A DNA stretch of 9,783 bases from positions 1 through 9,783 of the forward strand of contig CALEQS010000188.1 of the NCBI GenBank assembly GCA_937907975.1, given 5' to 3'. Shown piece after piece: positions 1-6,308 of this stretch. Below the pieces are notes generated by a model that saw only the letters and a list, made by a program, of their open reading frames with translations, had not been told where the DNA came from and did no database searches. The translations under genes and the position numbers were made by a program. This DNA comes from an uncultured Clostridia bacterium (GTDB lineage Bacteria > Bacillota > Clostridia > Oscillospirales > Oscillospiraceae). Position 1 is the first letter of the stretch. Each line of letters opens with the position of its first letter.

Positions 1-869
1 AGCTGAAGGTCGCGCAGAACGGTATCCTTCTGTTTTTCTTCCTTCGTCTGAATCGTGGCACCAAAGCCGATGCCCTTGCGGTCCTGACGGCTCTCGATCA
101 CCTTTTCAATGCCCGCAAAGGCACCGCCGCAAATGAACAGAATGTTCTTGGTGTTCACTTGAATGAATTCCTGATGGGGGTGCTTGCGGCCTCCCTGAGG
201 CGGCACATTCGCCACAGTGCCTTCAAGGATCTTCAGCAGTGCCTGCTGGACGCCCTCGCCGGACACGTCGCGGGTAATAGAAGTGTTTTCGCTCTTGCGG
301 GCGATCTTATCCACCTCGTCGATATAGATGATGCCCCGCTCGGCGCGCTCGATGTCGTAATCAGCGGCCTGAACCAGACGGAGCAGGATATTCTCCACGT
401 CATCGCCCACATAACCGGCCTCGGTCAGGGTGGTGGCATCTGCAATAGCAAAGGGCACATTCAGCACCTTGGCCAGCGTCTGCGCAAACAGCGTTTTGCC
501 GCAGCCCGTGGGGCCGACCAGCAGAATATTGCTCTTTTGAAGTTCCACATCATCGCCGCCGCCGAAGTAGATCCGCTTATAGTGATTGTAAACGGCGACA
601 GAAAGGGCGATCTTCGTGCGCTCCTGACCGATGATATACTGATCCAGCACAGCCCGAATCTCCGCAGGGGTCGGGATCTCCTCGGGGATCTCGTCCTCGA
701 TGGACTCCTCCTCAAAATCGTCCGTATCCAGAATGCTGTTGCACAGGGCAATGCACTCATTACAGATATAGACGCCGGGGCCCGCGATCAGCCGGCCAAC
801 CTGATCCTGATGCTTTCCACAAAAGGAGCAGCGCAGGCTTTTGGAATTGGTTTCGTCGTTTTTCGCCAT
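1..869 (-). CDS. clpX: ClpX, ATP-dependent Clp protease ATP-binding subunit (3' end outside window)
   Basis: AAA+ unfoldase that recognises tagged or damaged cytoplasmic proteins, unfolds them with ATP and feeds them into the ClpP chamber. About 289 N-terminal residues are present (whole family about 410-430), so the C-terminal small domain lies beyond position 1. Visible in order: an N-terminal zinc-binding domain with CSFC (C14, C17) and CNEC (C36, C39); Walker A GPTGCGKT near residues 119-126; pore loop GYVG near 152-155; Walker B IIYIDEVDK near 180-188; and the ClpP-docking loop IGF near 267-269. The ATG at 869 is preceded by AGAGGAAA. It follows clpP after 71 nt, the standard order. The Walker A has Cys where many homologues have Ser, which should still bind nucleotide. 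Identification is certain from the sequence; only the truncation limits it. Confidence 0.98.
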   Translation of the reverse strand, partial: MAKNDETNSKSLRCSFCGKHQDQVGRLIAGPGVYICNECIALCNSILDTDDFEEESIEDEIPEEIPTPAEIRAVLDQYIIGQERTKIALSVAVYNHYKRIYFGGGDDVELQKSNILLVGPTGCGKTLFAQTLAKVLNVPFAIADATTLTEAGYVGDDVENILLRLVQAADYDIERAERGIIYIDEVDKIARKSENTSITRDVSGEGVQQALLKILEGTVANVPPQGGRKHPHQEFIQVNTKNILFICGGAFAGIEKVIESRQDRKGIGFGATIQTKEEKQKDTVLRDLQ

Positions 870-901
870 GAATATTTTCCTCTTTGAATGAACTGACGAA
901 A

Positions 902-928
902 GCCAGAGCCGCTCAGCGCAGCCCCGGC
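902..928 (-). other. Intercistronic RNA hairpin between clpP and clpX
   Basis: In the minus-strand transcript an 11-bp stem (eight Watson-Crick pairs, three G-U) closes a 5-nt GCUGA loop. It is followed by only three U residues and then CGUC, so it is at best a weak terminator. It sits 13 nt after the clpP stop and about 30 nt before the clpX start, where it could stabilise the upstream mRNA, allow partial termination, or be an RNase processing site. The role is inferred. Confidence 0.5.
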
Positions 929-940
929 GATCGTAAAAAA

Positions 941-1522
941 TCAGCGCTGGTAAATGACCTGATCGATCAGGCCGTACTCCTTCGCCTCAGCGGCAGTGAG
1001 CCAGTGGTCACGCTCGGTGTCGGCGGCCACCTGCTCCACGCTCTTGCCGGTATTGGCAGCCAGCATTTCGTTCAAGTGACGTTTGATGCGCAGAACATGC
1101 TCCACGTCGATCTCCATATCGGTGACCTTGCCCTGCGTACCGGCAGAAGGCTGGTGGATCATGATCTCCGCATTGGGCAGAGCGATGCGCTTGCCCTTGG
1201 TGCCGGAAGAGAGCAGGAAGGCTCCCATGCTGGCGGCCATACCGATGCAGATGGTAGAAACATCGCACTTGATGTACTGCATCGTGTCATAGATGGCCAT
1301 GCCGGCCGTCACAGAGCCGCCGGGGCTGTTGATATAGAACTGGATGTCCTTGTCGGGATCCTGTGCCTCCAGATAGAGAAGCTGGGCCACCACAAGGCTG
1401 GCGGTCGTATCATTTACTTCCTCAGATAGGAAGATAATGCGGTCATCCAGCAGACGGGAGAAAATGTCGTAGGAGCGCTCGCCCCGGCTGGTCTGCTGAA
1501 CAACATAAGGAACTAAACTCAT
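941..1522 (-). CDS. clpP: ClpP, ATP-dependent Clp protease proteolytic subunit
   Basis: Serine peptidase (family S14) that forms the tetradecameric degradation chamber; it works with ClpX encoded just downstream, and with ClpC/ClpA-type partners where present. The product is 193 residues, normal for the family. The catalytic triad is visible as Ser98 in GMAASMGAF, His123 in MIHQP and Asp172 in RDHW. The oligomerisation and oxyanion region INSPGGSVTAG lies near residues 64-74. The reading frame is open further upstream to 1648, but the start at 1522 is chosen because AAGGAG lies 8 nt before it and the protein then begins MSLVPYVVQQTSRGERSYDI, the usual ClpP N-terminus. It follows tig across a 126-nt gap that carries hairpins. 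I found no CtsR-like GGTCAAA direct repeat or CIRCE element upstream, so the usual heat-shock repressor sites are not evident. Confidence 0.98.
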   Translation of the reverse strand: MSLVPYVVQQTSRGERSYDIFSRLLDDRIIFLSEEVNDTTASLVVAQLLYLEAQDPDKDIQFYINSPGGSVTAGMAIYDTMQYIKCDVSTICIGMAASMGAFLLSSGTKGKRIALPNAEIMIHQPSAGTQGKVTDMEIDVEHVLRIKRHLNEMLAANTGKSVEQVAADTERDHWLTAAEAKEYGLIDQVIYQR

Positions 1523-1530
1523 ATTTGATA

Positions 1531-1536
1531 CTCCTT
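1531..1536 (-). promoter_or_regulatory. Ribosome binding site of clpP
   Basis: AAGGAG, 8 nt upstream of the ATG at 1522. It decides the start against the in-frame upstream extension to 1648, which has no comparable site and is absent from ClpP homologues. Confidence 0.85.
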
Positions 1537-1553
1537 TTTCATGCGGCTTTCGT

Positions 1554-1581
1554 GCGGCCGATCCTCGTCCAAACGGGCCGC
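1554..1581 (-). other. Possible second stem in the clpP leader
   Basis: GCGGCC (1581-1576) and GGCCGC (1559-1554) are complementary across a 16-nt loop in the minus-strand transcript, between the 1587-1614 hairpin and the clpP ribosome binding site. A competing GCCGC lies at 1547-1543, so alternative pairings are possible. The structure is weakly supported because of the long loop. Confidence 0.25.
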
Positions 1582-1582
1582 T

Positions 1583-1614
1583 AAAAGTATATCCTTCCAG
1601 ATGGAAGGATATAC
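1583..1614 (-). terminator. Perfect 12-bp hairpin with short U tract after tig
   Basis: Arms at 1614-1603 and 1598-1587 are perfectly complementary over 12 bp around a 4-nt loop (AUCU in the minus-strand RNA), followed directly by UUUUAG. It starts 34 nt after the tig stop. The short U tract suggests a weak or leaky intrinsic terminator, or a processing or stability hairpin that separates tig from clpPX expression. The stem is AU-rich at its base and GGAAGG-rich near the loop. The structure is seen directly; termination is inferred. Confidence 0.6.
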
Positions 1615-1648
1615 CTGCGGGAACATTCGATTGCTTGGTTATATGCAA

Positions 1649-3088
1649 TTACTCCGCGTCAGAGACCTCGGCCATCTCCTCGGCGGCAGACGACTCCTCA
1701 GCGGGAGCTTCCTCGGCAGCCTTCTTCTTGGTGGTCTTCTTGGCGGTGGTCTTCTTCGCAACAGTCTTCTTGGCGGTCTTCTTCGCGGGAGCCTTCTCCT
1801 CCTCAGCAACAGGAGCCACAGCCACAGCGGCATCATAGACCAGCTTGGAGGCCATGTTGCCCTTCAGCTGATGGACGATCTCCTCCTGAGGAACAGCGCT
1901 CTTGACAACCTCGACATCCATGTCGTACTGGTCAGCCATGTGCTGATACTCGTTGGCAATCTCCTCCTCGGTGGGCTCCAGCTTCTCAGCCTCGGCCACA
2001 GCGCCGAAGATCAGGTCGCCCTGGATCTGACGCAGGGCGGCAACCTTGGCGTTCTCGCGGAACTCAGCGCGGTTGGTGCCCATCATCTGCAGATACTGGT
2101 CAAAGGTGAAGCCAGCGCCCTGCATACGGTTCTCATAGTCCTCAATGATGCGGTCAGCCTCATACTCGACCATGGTCTCAGGAATATCCATCTTGCTGGT
2201 CTCGATCAGCTTGGTAAGAACAGCGTTCTCAAAGTCCTTCTGAGCGGACTCCTCGCGGCGGGGGCGCAGCTTCTTCTCCAGATCAGCCTTCAGCTCATCC
2301 AGGGTCTCGAACTCAGAGACGTCCTTGGCAAACTCGTCGTCCAGAGTGGGAGTCTGGGACTCCTTGACCTCGTGCACCTTGACCTTGAACACGACAGGGG
2401 CCCCAGCCAGCTCAGCGGCTCCGTAATCCTCAGGGAAGGTGACGTTGACGTCCTTCTCCTCGCCGGCGGAAACGCCCACCAGCTGATCCTCAAAGCCGGG
2501 GATAAAGGAGCCGGAACCCAGCTCCAGGGGATACTGCTCGGCCTTACCGCCCTCGAAGGCGACGCCGTCCTTGAAGCCCTCGAAGTCGACAACAACGGTG
2601 TCACCGTTCTGGGCGGGGCGCTCCACAACGACCTGACGGGTAGCGCGGGAGATCAGGGGCTTCATCTCGTTGTCGATGTCCTCGGCGGTGATGGTCACCT
2701 CAGCCTTGGGGGCCTCGATGCCCTTGTACTCGCCCAGCACGGGCACGGGACGCAGGCCGATGGTAGCCTCGAAGGTAAAGCCATCCTTGCCCAGCTCCTT
2801 CATATCGACAGAGGGATAACCCACCATGTCCAGACCAGCTTCCTTGATGGCCTCGGTCAGCACGACGGGATACAGGTCGTTGACGGCATCCTCATAGAAC
2901 ACGTCAGCGCCATACATCTGCTCCACCAGCTTGCGGGGGGCATGGCCCTTCCGGAAGCCAGGCAGAGAGATCACACCTTTATTTTTGCGATAGACCTTCT
3001 CAATGGCGTCGTTGAACTCGTCAGCACCCACCTCGATGGTCAGAACAGCAGTGTTCTTTTCTTTCTTTTCCACGTTCTTCAGATTCAT
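1649..3088 (-). CDS. tig: Trigger factor, ribosome-associated chaperone and peptidyl-prolyl isomerase, with a lysine-rich tail
   Basis: Binds the ribosome next to the exit tunnel and shelters nascent chains; its middle domain is an FKBP-type prolyl isomerase. The product is 479 residues, longer than the usual 425-450. Domains: N-terminal ribosome-binding domain with the signature GFRKGHAPR at 44-52; FKBP-like domain about 160-245 (GDTVVVDFEGF, then FIPGFEDQLVG); and C-terminal helical chaperone arms about 250-420. The excess length is a low-complexity tail from about 422 to 479: an AKKT-repeat basic block (435-456) followed by an acidic Ala/Glu/Ser-rich end. The start at 3088 is set by AGGAGG 9 nt upstream; an in-frame extension to 3130 lacks support. 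The tig-clpP-clpX order is classic. A promoter candidate and a UUCG hairpin lie in the leader. Confidence 0.98.
   Translation of the reverse strand: MNLKNVEKKEKNTAVLTIEVGADEFNDAIEKVYRKNKGVISLPGFRKGHAPRKLVEQMYGADVFYEDAVNDLYPVVLTEAIKEAGLDMVGYPSVDMKELGKDGFTFEATIGLRPVPVLGEYKGIEAPKAEVTITAEDIDNEMKPLISRATRQVVVERPAQNGDTVVVDFEGFKDGVAFEGGKAEQYPLELGSGSFIPGFEDQLVGVSAGEEKDVNVTFPEDYGAAELAGAPVVFKVKVHEVKESQTPTLDDEFAKDVSEFETLDELKADLEKKLRPRREESAQKDFENAVLTKLIETSKMDIPETMVEYEADRIIEDYENRMQGAGFTFDQYLQMMGTNRAEFRENAKVAALRQIQGDLIFGAVAEAEKLEPTEEEIANEYQHMADQYDMDVEVVKSAVPQEEIVHQLKGNMASKLVYDAAVAVAPVAEEEKAPAKKTAKKTVAKKTTAKKTTKKKAAEEAPAEESSAAEEMAEVSDAE
1734..1787 (-). repeat. Imperfect short repeats encoding AKKT units in the trigger factor tail
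   Basis: Four copies of a 12-nt unit, GTCTTCTTGGCG or a close variant on the plus strand, begin at 1734, 1749, 1764 and 1776 (steps of 15, 15 and 12 nt). Read on the minus strand they give A-K-K-T four times, at residues 435-438, 439-442, 444-447 and 449-452. Such an array can change copy number by slippage, so tail length may vary between strains. Confidence 0.8.
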
Positions 3089-3097
3089 TGGCTTCTT

Positions 3098-3103
3098 CCT
3101 CCT
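3098..3103 (-). promoter_or_regulatory. Ribosome binding site of tig
   Basis: AGGAGG, 9 nt upstream of the ATG at 3088. It fixes the trigger factor start; the longer in-frame reading from 3130 would place the initiator upstream of this site and of the UUCG hairpin. Confidence 0.85.
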
Positions 3104-3106
3104 AGA

Positions 3107-3120
3107 TGCCCCGAAGGGCA
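3107..3120 (-). other. UUCG-tetraloop hairpin just upstream of the tig ribosome binding site
   Basis: In the minus-strand RNA, UGCCC and GGGCA form a 5-bp stem closing a C(UUCG)G tetraloop, an exceptionally stable RNA motif. It ends 3 nt before AGGAGG. It could keep the leader open or protected at the ribosome binding site, or affect mRNA stability. There is no U tract, so it is not a terminator. Confidence 0.6.
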
Positions 3121-3148
3121 AAATATACATGATGCATAATATCGTGGC

Positions 3149-3165
3149 TTATTCTAACAGAATAA
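3149..3165 (-). promoter_or_regulatory. Candidate tig promoter (extended -10) within an inverted repeat
   Basis: The minus strand reads TGTTAGAAT, an extended -10 (TGn followed by TAGAAT at 3156-3151, five of six matches to TATAAT). No good -35 is found 17 nt upstream (TGGTAT), which an extended -10 tolerates. The -10 lies inside a 7-bp inverted repeat, TTATTCT and AGAATAA around a 3-nt centre, which could be an operator. The start point would be near 3144, giving a leader of about 55 nt. Confidence 0.45.
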
Positions 3166-3188
3166 AACAAGAAATACCAGTCTTTTTT

Positions 3189-3878
3189 TCAGGATTCACA
3201 AATTTTTAACGGGTGGAACCCCAAATAGTCCCCGGCGATCAGGTGATAATCCACGCTGCCGTGCATTCCCTCCAGCGCAAGCCGGTGGCTCCCGCCGTGA
3301 AGATGTCCGTAATAACAGGCCTTCACCTGATACTGCTCCAGCAGATTTAAGATCTCCGGGCAGCTGTACCCCTGATAGAGCGGCGGATAGTGGAGGAACA
3401 CCAGTTTCGGCTTCTCTCCTGCCGCTTTCAGCGATGTCTCCAGCCGCAGCAGCTCCCGGTTGAATACCTTCTGGTTATGGCCGTTCTTGTCTTCGTCCAG
3501 AAACCAGCCCCGGGTGCCGCAGAGGGCATAACCGCCGTAGTCATAGCAGTTATTGTGGAGCAGGTTCAGCGTTTTGAAGCCGCGCTCTTCCCAGAAGCGG
3601 TAGGTCTTGTTGGCCGTTGTCCACCAATAGTCGTGATTTCCCTTGACGATCAGCTTGCGGCCGGGAAACGCGTCAAGGAAGGCAAAGTCCTCAGTGGACT
3701 CCTCCAGGCTCATGCCCCACGAGATGTCTCCGGCCAGGACAATGGTGTCCTCATCCCGAAGAATGCTGAGTCCCTCCCGGAGTTTGTCAACGTAGCCGTT
3801 CCACGCACCGCCAAAGATGTCCATGGGCTTCTGCGAACGGAAGGACAGATGGGGATCTCCTAATACATAGAGGGCCAT
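3189..3878 (-). CDS. Calcineurin-like metallophosphoesterase of unknown substrate
   Basis: Predicted binuclear-metal phosphohydrolase of 229 residues that covers the whole catalytic fold and has no signal peptide, so probably cytoplasmic. The metal-ligand motifs appear in order: GDPH at 7-10, GD at 50-51, GNHD at 80-83, LHYPP with His163, and GHLH at 191-194. The GNHDYWW stretch and the overall length resemble the Bacillota 'predicted phosphohydrolase' group (COG1768-like). The substrate cannot be read from sequence; relatives act on nucleotides, phosphodiesters or phosphoproteins. The start lies 1 nt after the thrC stop (TGA T ATG) with only a poor ribosome binding site, which suggests translational coupling to thrC. 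No hairpin terminator follows its stop, so transcripts may read into tig. Confidence 0.92.
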   Translation of the reverse strand: MALYVLGDPHLSFRSQKPMDIFGGAWNGYVDKLREGLSILRDEDTIVLAGDISWGMSLEESTEDFAFLDAFPGRKLIVKGNHDYWWTTANKTYRFWEERGFKTLNLLHNNCYDYGGYALCGTRGWFLDEDKNGHNQKVFNRELLRLETSLKAAGEKPKLVFLHYPPLYQGYSCPEILNLLEQYQVKACYYGHLHGGSHRLALEGMHGSVDYHLIAGDYLGFHPLKICES

Positions 3879-3879
3879 A

Positions 3880-5367
3880 TCAGCTCAGGAAGCCGAGCAC
3901 CGCCTGCTCCATGTTCTCCTTCTCCACGCACTGGTCAAAGCGGGGCGTCTTGGTTTTCAGCGCCGCCAGAGGTGCGGGGGCAGGGATGCCGCTGACTTCA
4001 GCAAGCTGGTCCAGCAGAGCCACACCGCTCTTGACATCGTTTACGCCGATGGCCTTCAGCACGGCATCGCCGAACTTGAAGGGGCTGGCAGTAGAGGCCA
4101 CAACAGCGACGGTATTGTCGCCGGTCTCCTTCCGATACTGCTCCAGCACATGGAAGGCCACGGCGGAGTGGGTGTCGATCAGATAGTGCTTCTCCTTCCA
4201 CATCTTACCGATGGTCTCCTCCGTCTCATTCTCGGAAGTGAACCCAGCGGCAAACTGGTCGCGGATCTGTGCCTTGATGGCATCATCGACCTCATAGCGA
4301 CCAGACGCATTCAGCTGAGACATATAATCAGCCACCAGCTTGTCATCCTCGCCGGAGAAGGCATAGAGCAGACGCTCCAGATTGCTGGAGATCAAAATGT
4401 CCATAGAGGGAGACACCGTGGTGTAGAAGGGACGGTTGCGGTCATAAGTGCCAGTCTTGAGGAAGTCGGTCAACACGTTGTTGCTGTTGGACGCGCAGAT
4501 CAGCTTATTGACGGGCACGCCCATGCGCTTTGCATAGTAAGCGGCCAGAATGTTGCCGAAGTTGCCGGTGGGCACGCAGATGTTGATGGGGTCCCCCTCC
4601 TTGATGGCACCGGCCTTCAGCAGGTCGGCATAAGAGGAGACATAGTAGACCACCTGCGGCAGGACGCGGCCCCAGTTGATGGAGTTGGCAGAGGAGAAGA
4701 AATAGCCCCGCTCATTCAGCGTCTCGCGCAGCTTCTCTTCGGAAAACAGCTTCTTCACGCCGGTCTGGGCATCGTCAAAGTTGCCCACCACGGCGCAGAC
4801 ACCCACGTTGTCACCCTCCTGAGTGCGCATCTGGAGCTCCTGGATCTCGGACACGCCGTCCTTGGGATAGAACACCATGATACGGGTATGGGGCACATCC
4901 TTGAAGCCCTCCAGTGCGCCCTTGCCGGTATCGCCGGAGGTGGCCACCAGAATGCAGACAGTGCGTTCTTCCTCGTTCTTCACCAGAGAGGCGGAGAGCA
5001 GATGGGGCAGCATCTGCAACGCCATATCCTTAAACGCGCAGGTGGGGCCGTGCCACAGCTCAAGGCAGTAGGTGGCGTCATCCACCTTGCGCAAGGGAGC
5101 GACAGCAGGCGTATCAAACTTATCCGGGCCGTAGGCACGCTCGGCAAAGCCGGTGAGTTCCTCCTGGGTAAAGCCATCCAGATAGAAGCCCATCACATAG
5201 GCCGCCCGCTGCTGATAGGTCATGTCTTTCAGTTTATCCATCGCGCCAGCGGGAAGCTGCGGAATGGTTTCGGGAACGAACAGGCCGCCGTCCCGGGAGA
5301 GCCCCTGGGCGATTGCCTGAGCGGGGGTGAATCGAAGTGTTTTGTCTCTTGTGCTCAGATAGTACAT
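3880..5367 (-). CDS. thrC: Threonine synthase (long, class II form)
   Basis: PLP enzyme converting O-phospho-L-homoserine and water to L-threonine and phosphate, the last step of threonine synthesis. The 495 residues fit the long class II family shared with E. coli and yeast. The N-terminal MYYLSTRD followed by GLSRDGGLFVPE is typical. The PLP lysine is K113 in HGPTCAFKDMAL, the phosphate loop is SGDTG at 144-148, and the second glycine-rich cofactor loop is PTGNFGN at 266-272. The NSINWGR motif lies near 228-234. Its start overlaps the end of the dipeptidase gene by 13 nt in another frame, so it is co-transcribed and probably coupled. No hom or thrB is adjacent, and with no intergenic space there is no room for a T-box or leader-peptide attenuator directly upstream. 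Confidence 0.98.
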   Translation of the reverse strand: MYYLSTRDKTLRFTPAQAIAQGLSRDGGLFVPETIPQLPAGAMDKLKDMTYQQRAAYVMGFYLDGFTQEELTGFAERAYGPDKFDTPAVAPLRKVDDATYCLELWHGPTCAFKDMALQMLPHLLSASLVKNEEERTVCILVATSGDTGKGALEGFKDVPHTRIMVFYPKDGVSEIQELQMRTQEGDNVGVCAVVGNFDDAQTGVKKLFSEEKLRETLNERGYFFSSANSINWGRVLPQVVYYVSSYADLLKAGAIKEGDPINICVPTGNFGNILAAYYAKRMGVPVNKLICASNSNNVLTDFLKTGTYDRNRPFYTTVSPSMDILISSNLERLLYAFSGEDDKLVADYMSQLNASGRYEVDDAIKAQIRDQFAAGFTSENETEETIGKMWKEKHYLIDTHSAVAFHVLEQYRKETGDNTVAVVASTASPFKFGDAVLKAIGVNDVKSGVALLDQLAEVSGIPAPAPLAALKTKTPRFDQCVEKENMEQAVLGFLS

Positions 5368-6296
5368 ACTGCTCTCACTGTCCTCATCAGATTATTAAAA
5401 TAAAGGTCCTGAAGCAAATCCTCAGAGTAATTTGCACGCAGGAGGTATTCGTAGAAGTCCAGCCAGCTCCAGTTCCCGGCAAAGCCCGCCAGAAGGCGGT
5501 CGCAGCCATCCCAGTCACCGCCCAGCGCCACGGTCTTCTCCCCACCGAGGGCGAGGAAATGATCCAGATGGCGGCGCAGATCATCCATGGTGACGCTGCC
5601 TTCGCCGAGAAACGCGGCATAGCAATTCAACCCCACGATACCATTCTTCTTTATTATCGCAGTAAATTGTTCATCGGTCAAGTTTCTTGTATGAAAAAAC
5701 ACACTTCTACTATTGGAATGGCTGGCAATGATGGGCCCATTTGTGCATTCAGCCAAATCCCAGAAGCCCGCATCGGACAGATGGGACGCATCAGGCAGTA
5801 TTCCGAGCTGTTCCATGTGCCGGACGAAGGTCCTTCCCTGTCCGCTGAGTCCCCGCTCCGGCTCGTCGCAGTGACTGCCGGAAAGGGCGTTTGCATGGTT
5901 CCAGGTCAGGTTGACAAAGCGCACGCCCTGCGCATAAGCCCAGTCCAGCTTTTCCACCGCGCAGTTCAACAGCTCCGCCCCCTCTACCGAGAGAAATGCG
6001 GCCAACTTTCCATCTGCGAATGCCTGCTCCGCCTGAACGGCATTGGTGCAGGGGGCGGCGCGGTCTTGATTGCGTTCACATTCCCGGTGGAACACGGCCA
6101 TCTGCCGCTCCGCCGCCCGGGCCGCTCCGGGCAGTGCGGAATCGTAGAACGCAGCAAAGATCTGCGCCTTTGGGCCGTCGAAGCGTGAGAGCTTCTCCAG
6201 ATCCCACTGGCCGGTGTGCCGCTCCAGATGAGCGCCGGGCAGGTAAGTCATGCGGCTGAGCGTATCGCAGTGGGCATCAAAATAGGGGATCTTCAT
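5355..6296 (-). CDS. Membrane dipeptidase homologue, peptidase family M19
   Basis: Zinc-dependent dipeptidase related to renal dipeptidase (COG2355), expected to cleave dipeptides, often with a D or dehydro residue at the C-terminal position. The product is 313 residues with no signal peptide or membrane segment, so probably cytoplasmic despite the family name. Metal ligands are visible: H9 and D11 in DAHCDTL, bridging E105 in FLSVEGAELL, H172 in DASHLSD, H193 in ASHSNS, and D261 in GGDWDG. The start at 6296 is preferred over an ATG five codons upstream (6311) because AGGAGG lies 6 nt before it and the protein then begins MKIPYFDAHCDTL. It starts 11 nt after yraN, and the yraN stop is embedded in its ribosome binding site. 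Its last codons overlap thrC. The natural substrate is not known. Confidence 0.95.
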   Translation of the reverse strand: MKIPYFDAHCDTLSRMTYLPGAHLERHTGQWDLEKLSRFDGPKAQIFAAFYDSALPGAARAAERQMAVFHRECERNQDRAAPCTNAVQAEQAFADGKLAAFLSVEGAELLNCAVEKLDWAYAQGVRFVNLTWNHANALSGSHCDEPERGLSGQGRTFVRHMEQLGILPDASHLSDAGFWDLAECTNGPIIASHSNSRSVFFHTRNLTDEQFTAIIKKNGIVGLNCYAAFLGEGSVTMDDLRRHLDHFLALGGEKTVALGGDWDGCDRLLAGFAGNWSWLDFYEYLLRANYSEDLLQDLYFNNLMRTVRAVCTI

Positions 6297-6302
6297 TGCG
6301 CA

Positions 6303-6308
6303 CCTCCT
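6303..6308 (-). promoter_or_regulatory. Ribosome binding site of the dipeptidase gene
   Basis: AGGAGG, 6 nt upstream of the ATG at 6296, within TGAGGAGG where TGA is the yraN stop. It excludes the alternative start at 6311, which lies upstream of the site. Confidence 0.85.

Noticed and set aside
959..972. 14-nt perfect palindrome CCTGATCGATCAGG at the end of clpP
   Set aside because: It encodes the conserved LIDQ stretch of ClpP, so it is explained by coding constraint; the following sequence is not a proper terminator although six T residues follow the stop.
159..1429. Two plus-strand open frames opposite clpX and clpP
   Set aside because: Both mirror highly conserved genes; no independent evidence of coding.
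1621..1629. GAACATTCG resembling part of a Gram-positive LexA box
   Set aside because: Only a partial match without the full dyad, and the location after tig does not suggest an SOS gene.
1523..1648. Search for CtsR or CIRCE heat-shock operators upstream of clpP
   Set aside because: No GGTCAAA direct repeat and no TTAGCACTC inverted repeat found.
1541..3139. 532-codon open frame on the plus strand opposite tig, rich in Leu/Gly
   Set aside because: It is the mirror of a strongly codon-biased, certain gene. The Leu/Gly runs are the complement of the Lys/Ala-coding repeats; no family or start signal supports it.
5355..5400. Possible T-box or attenuator for thrC
   Set aside because: thrC overlaps the preceding gene, leaving no leader; no T-box sequence or terminator stem is seen.
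4150..5403. 417-codon plus-strand open frame opposite thrC
   Set aside because: Antisense shadow of thrC, with no recognisable domain.
5337..6188. 283-codon plus-strand open frame opposite the dipeptidase gene
   Set aside because: Antisense to a gene with all metal ligands intact; no independent evidence of coding.
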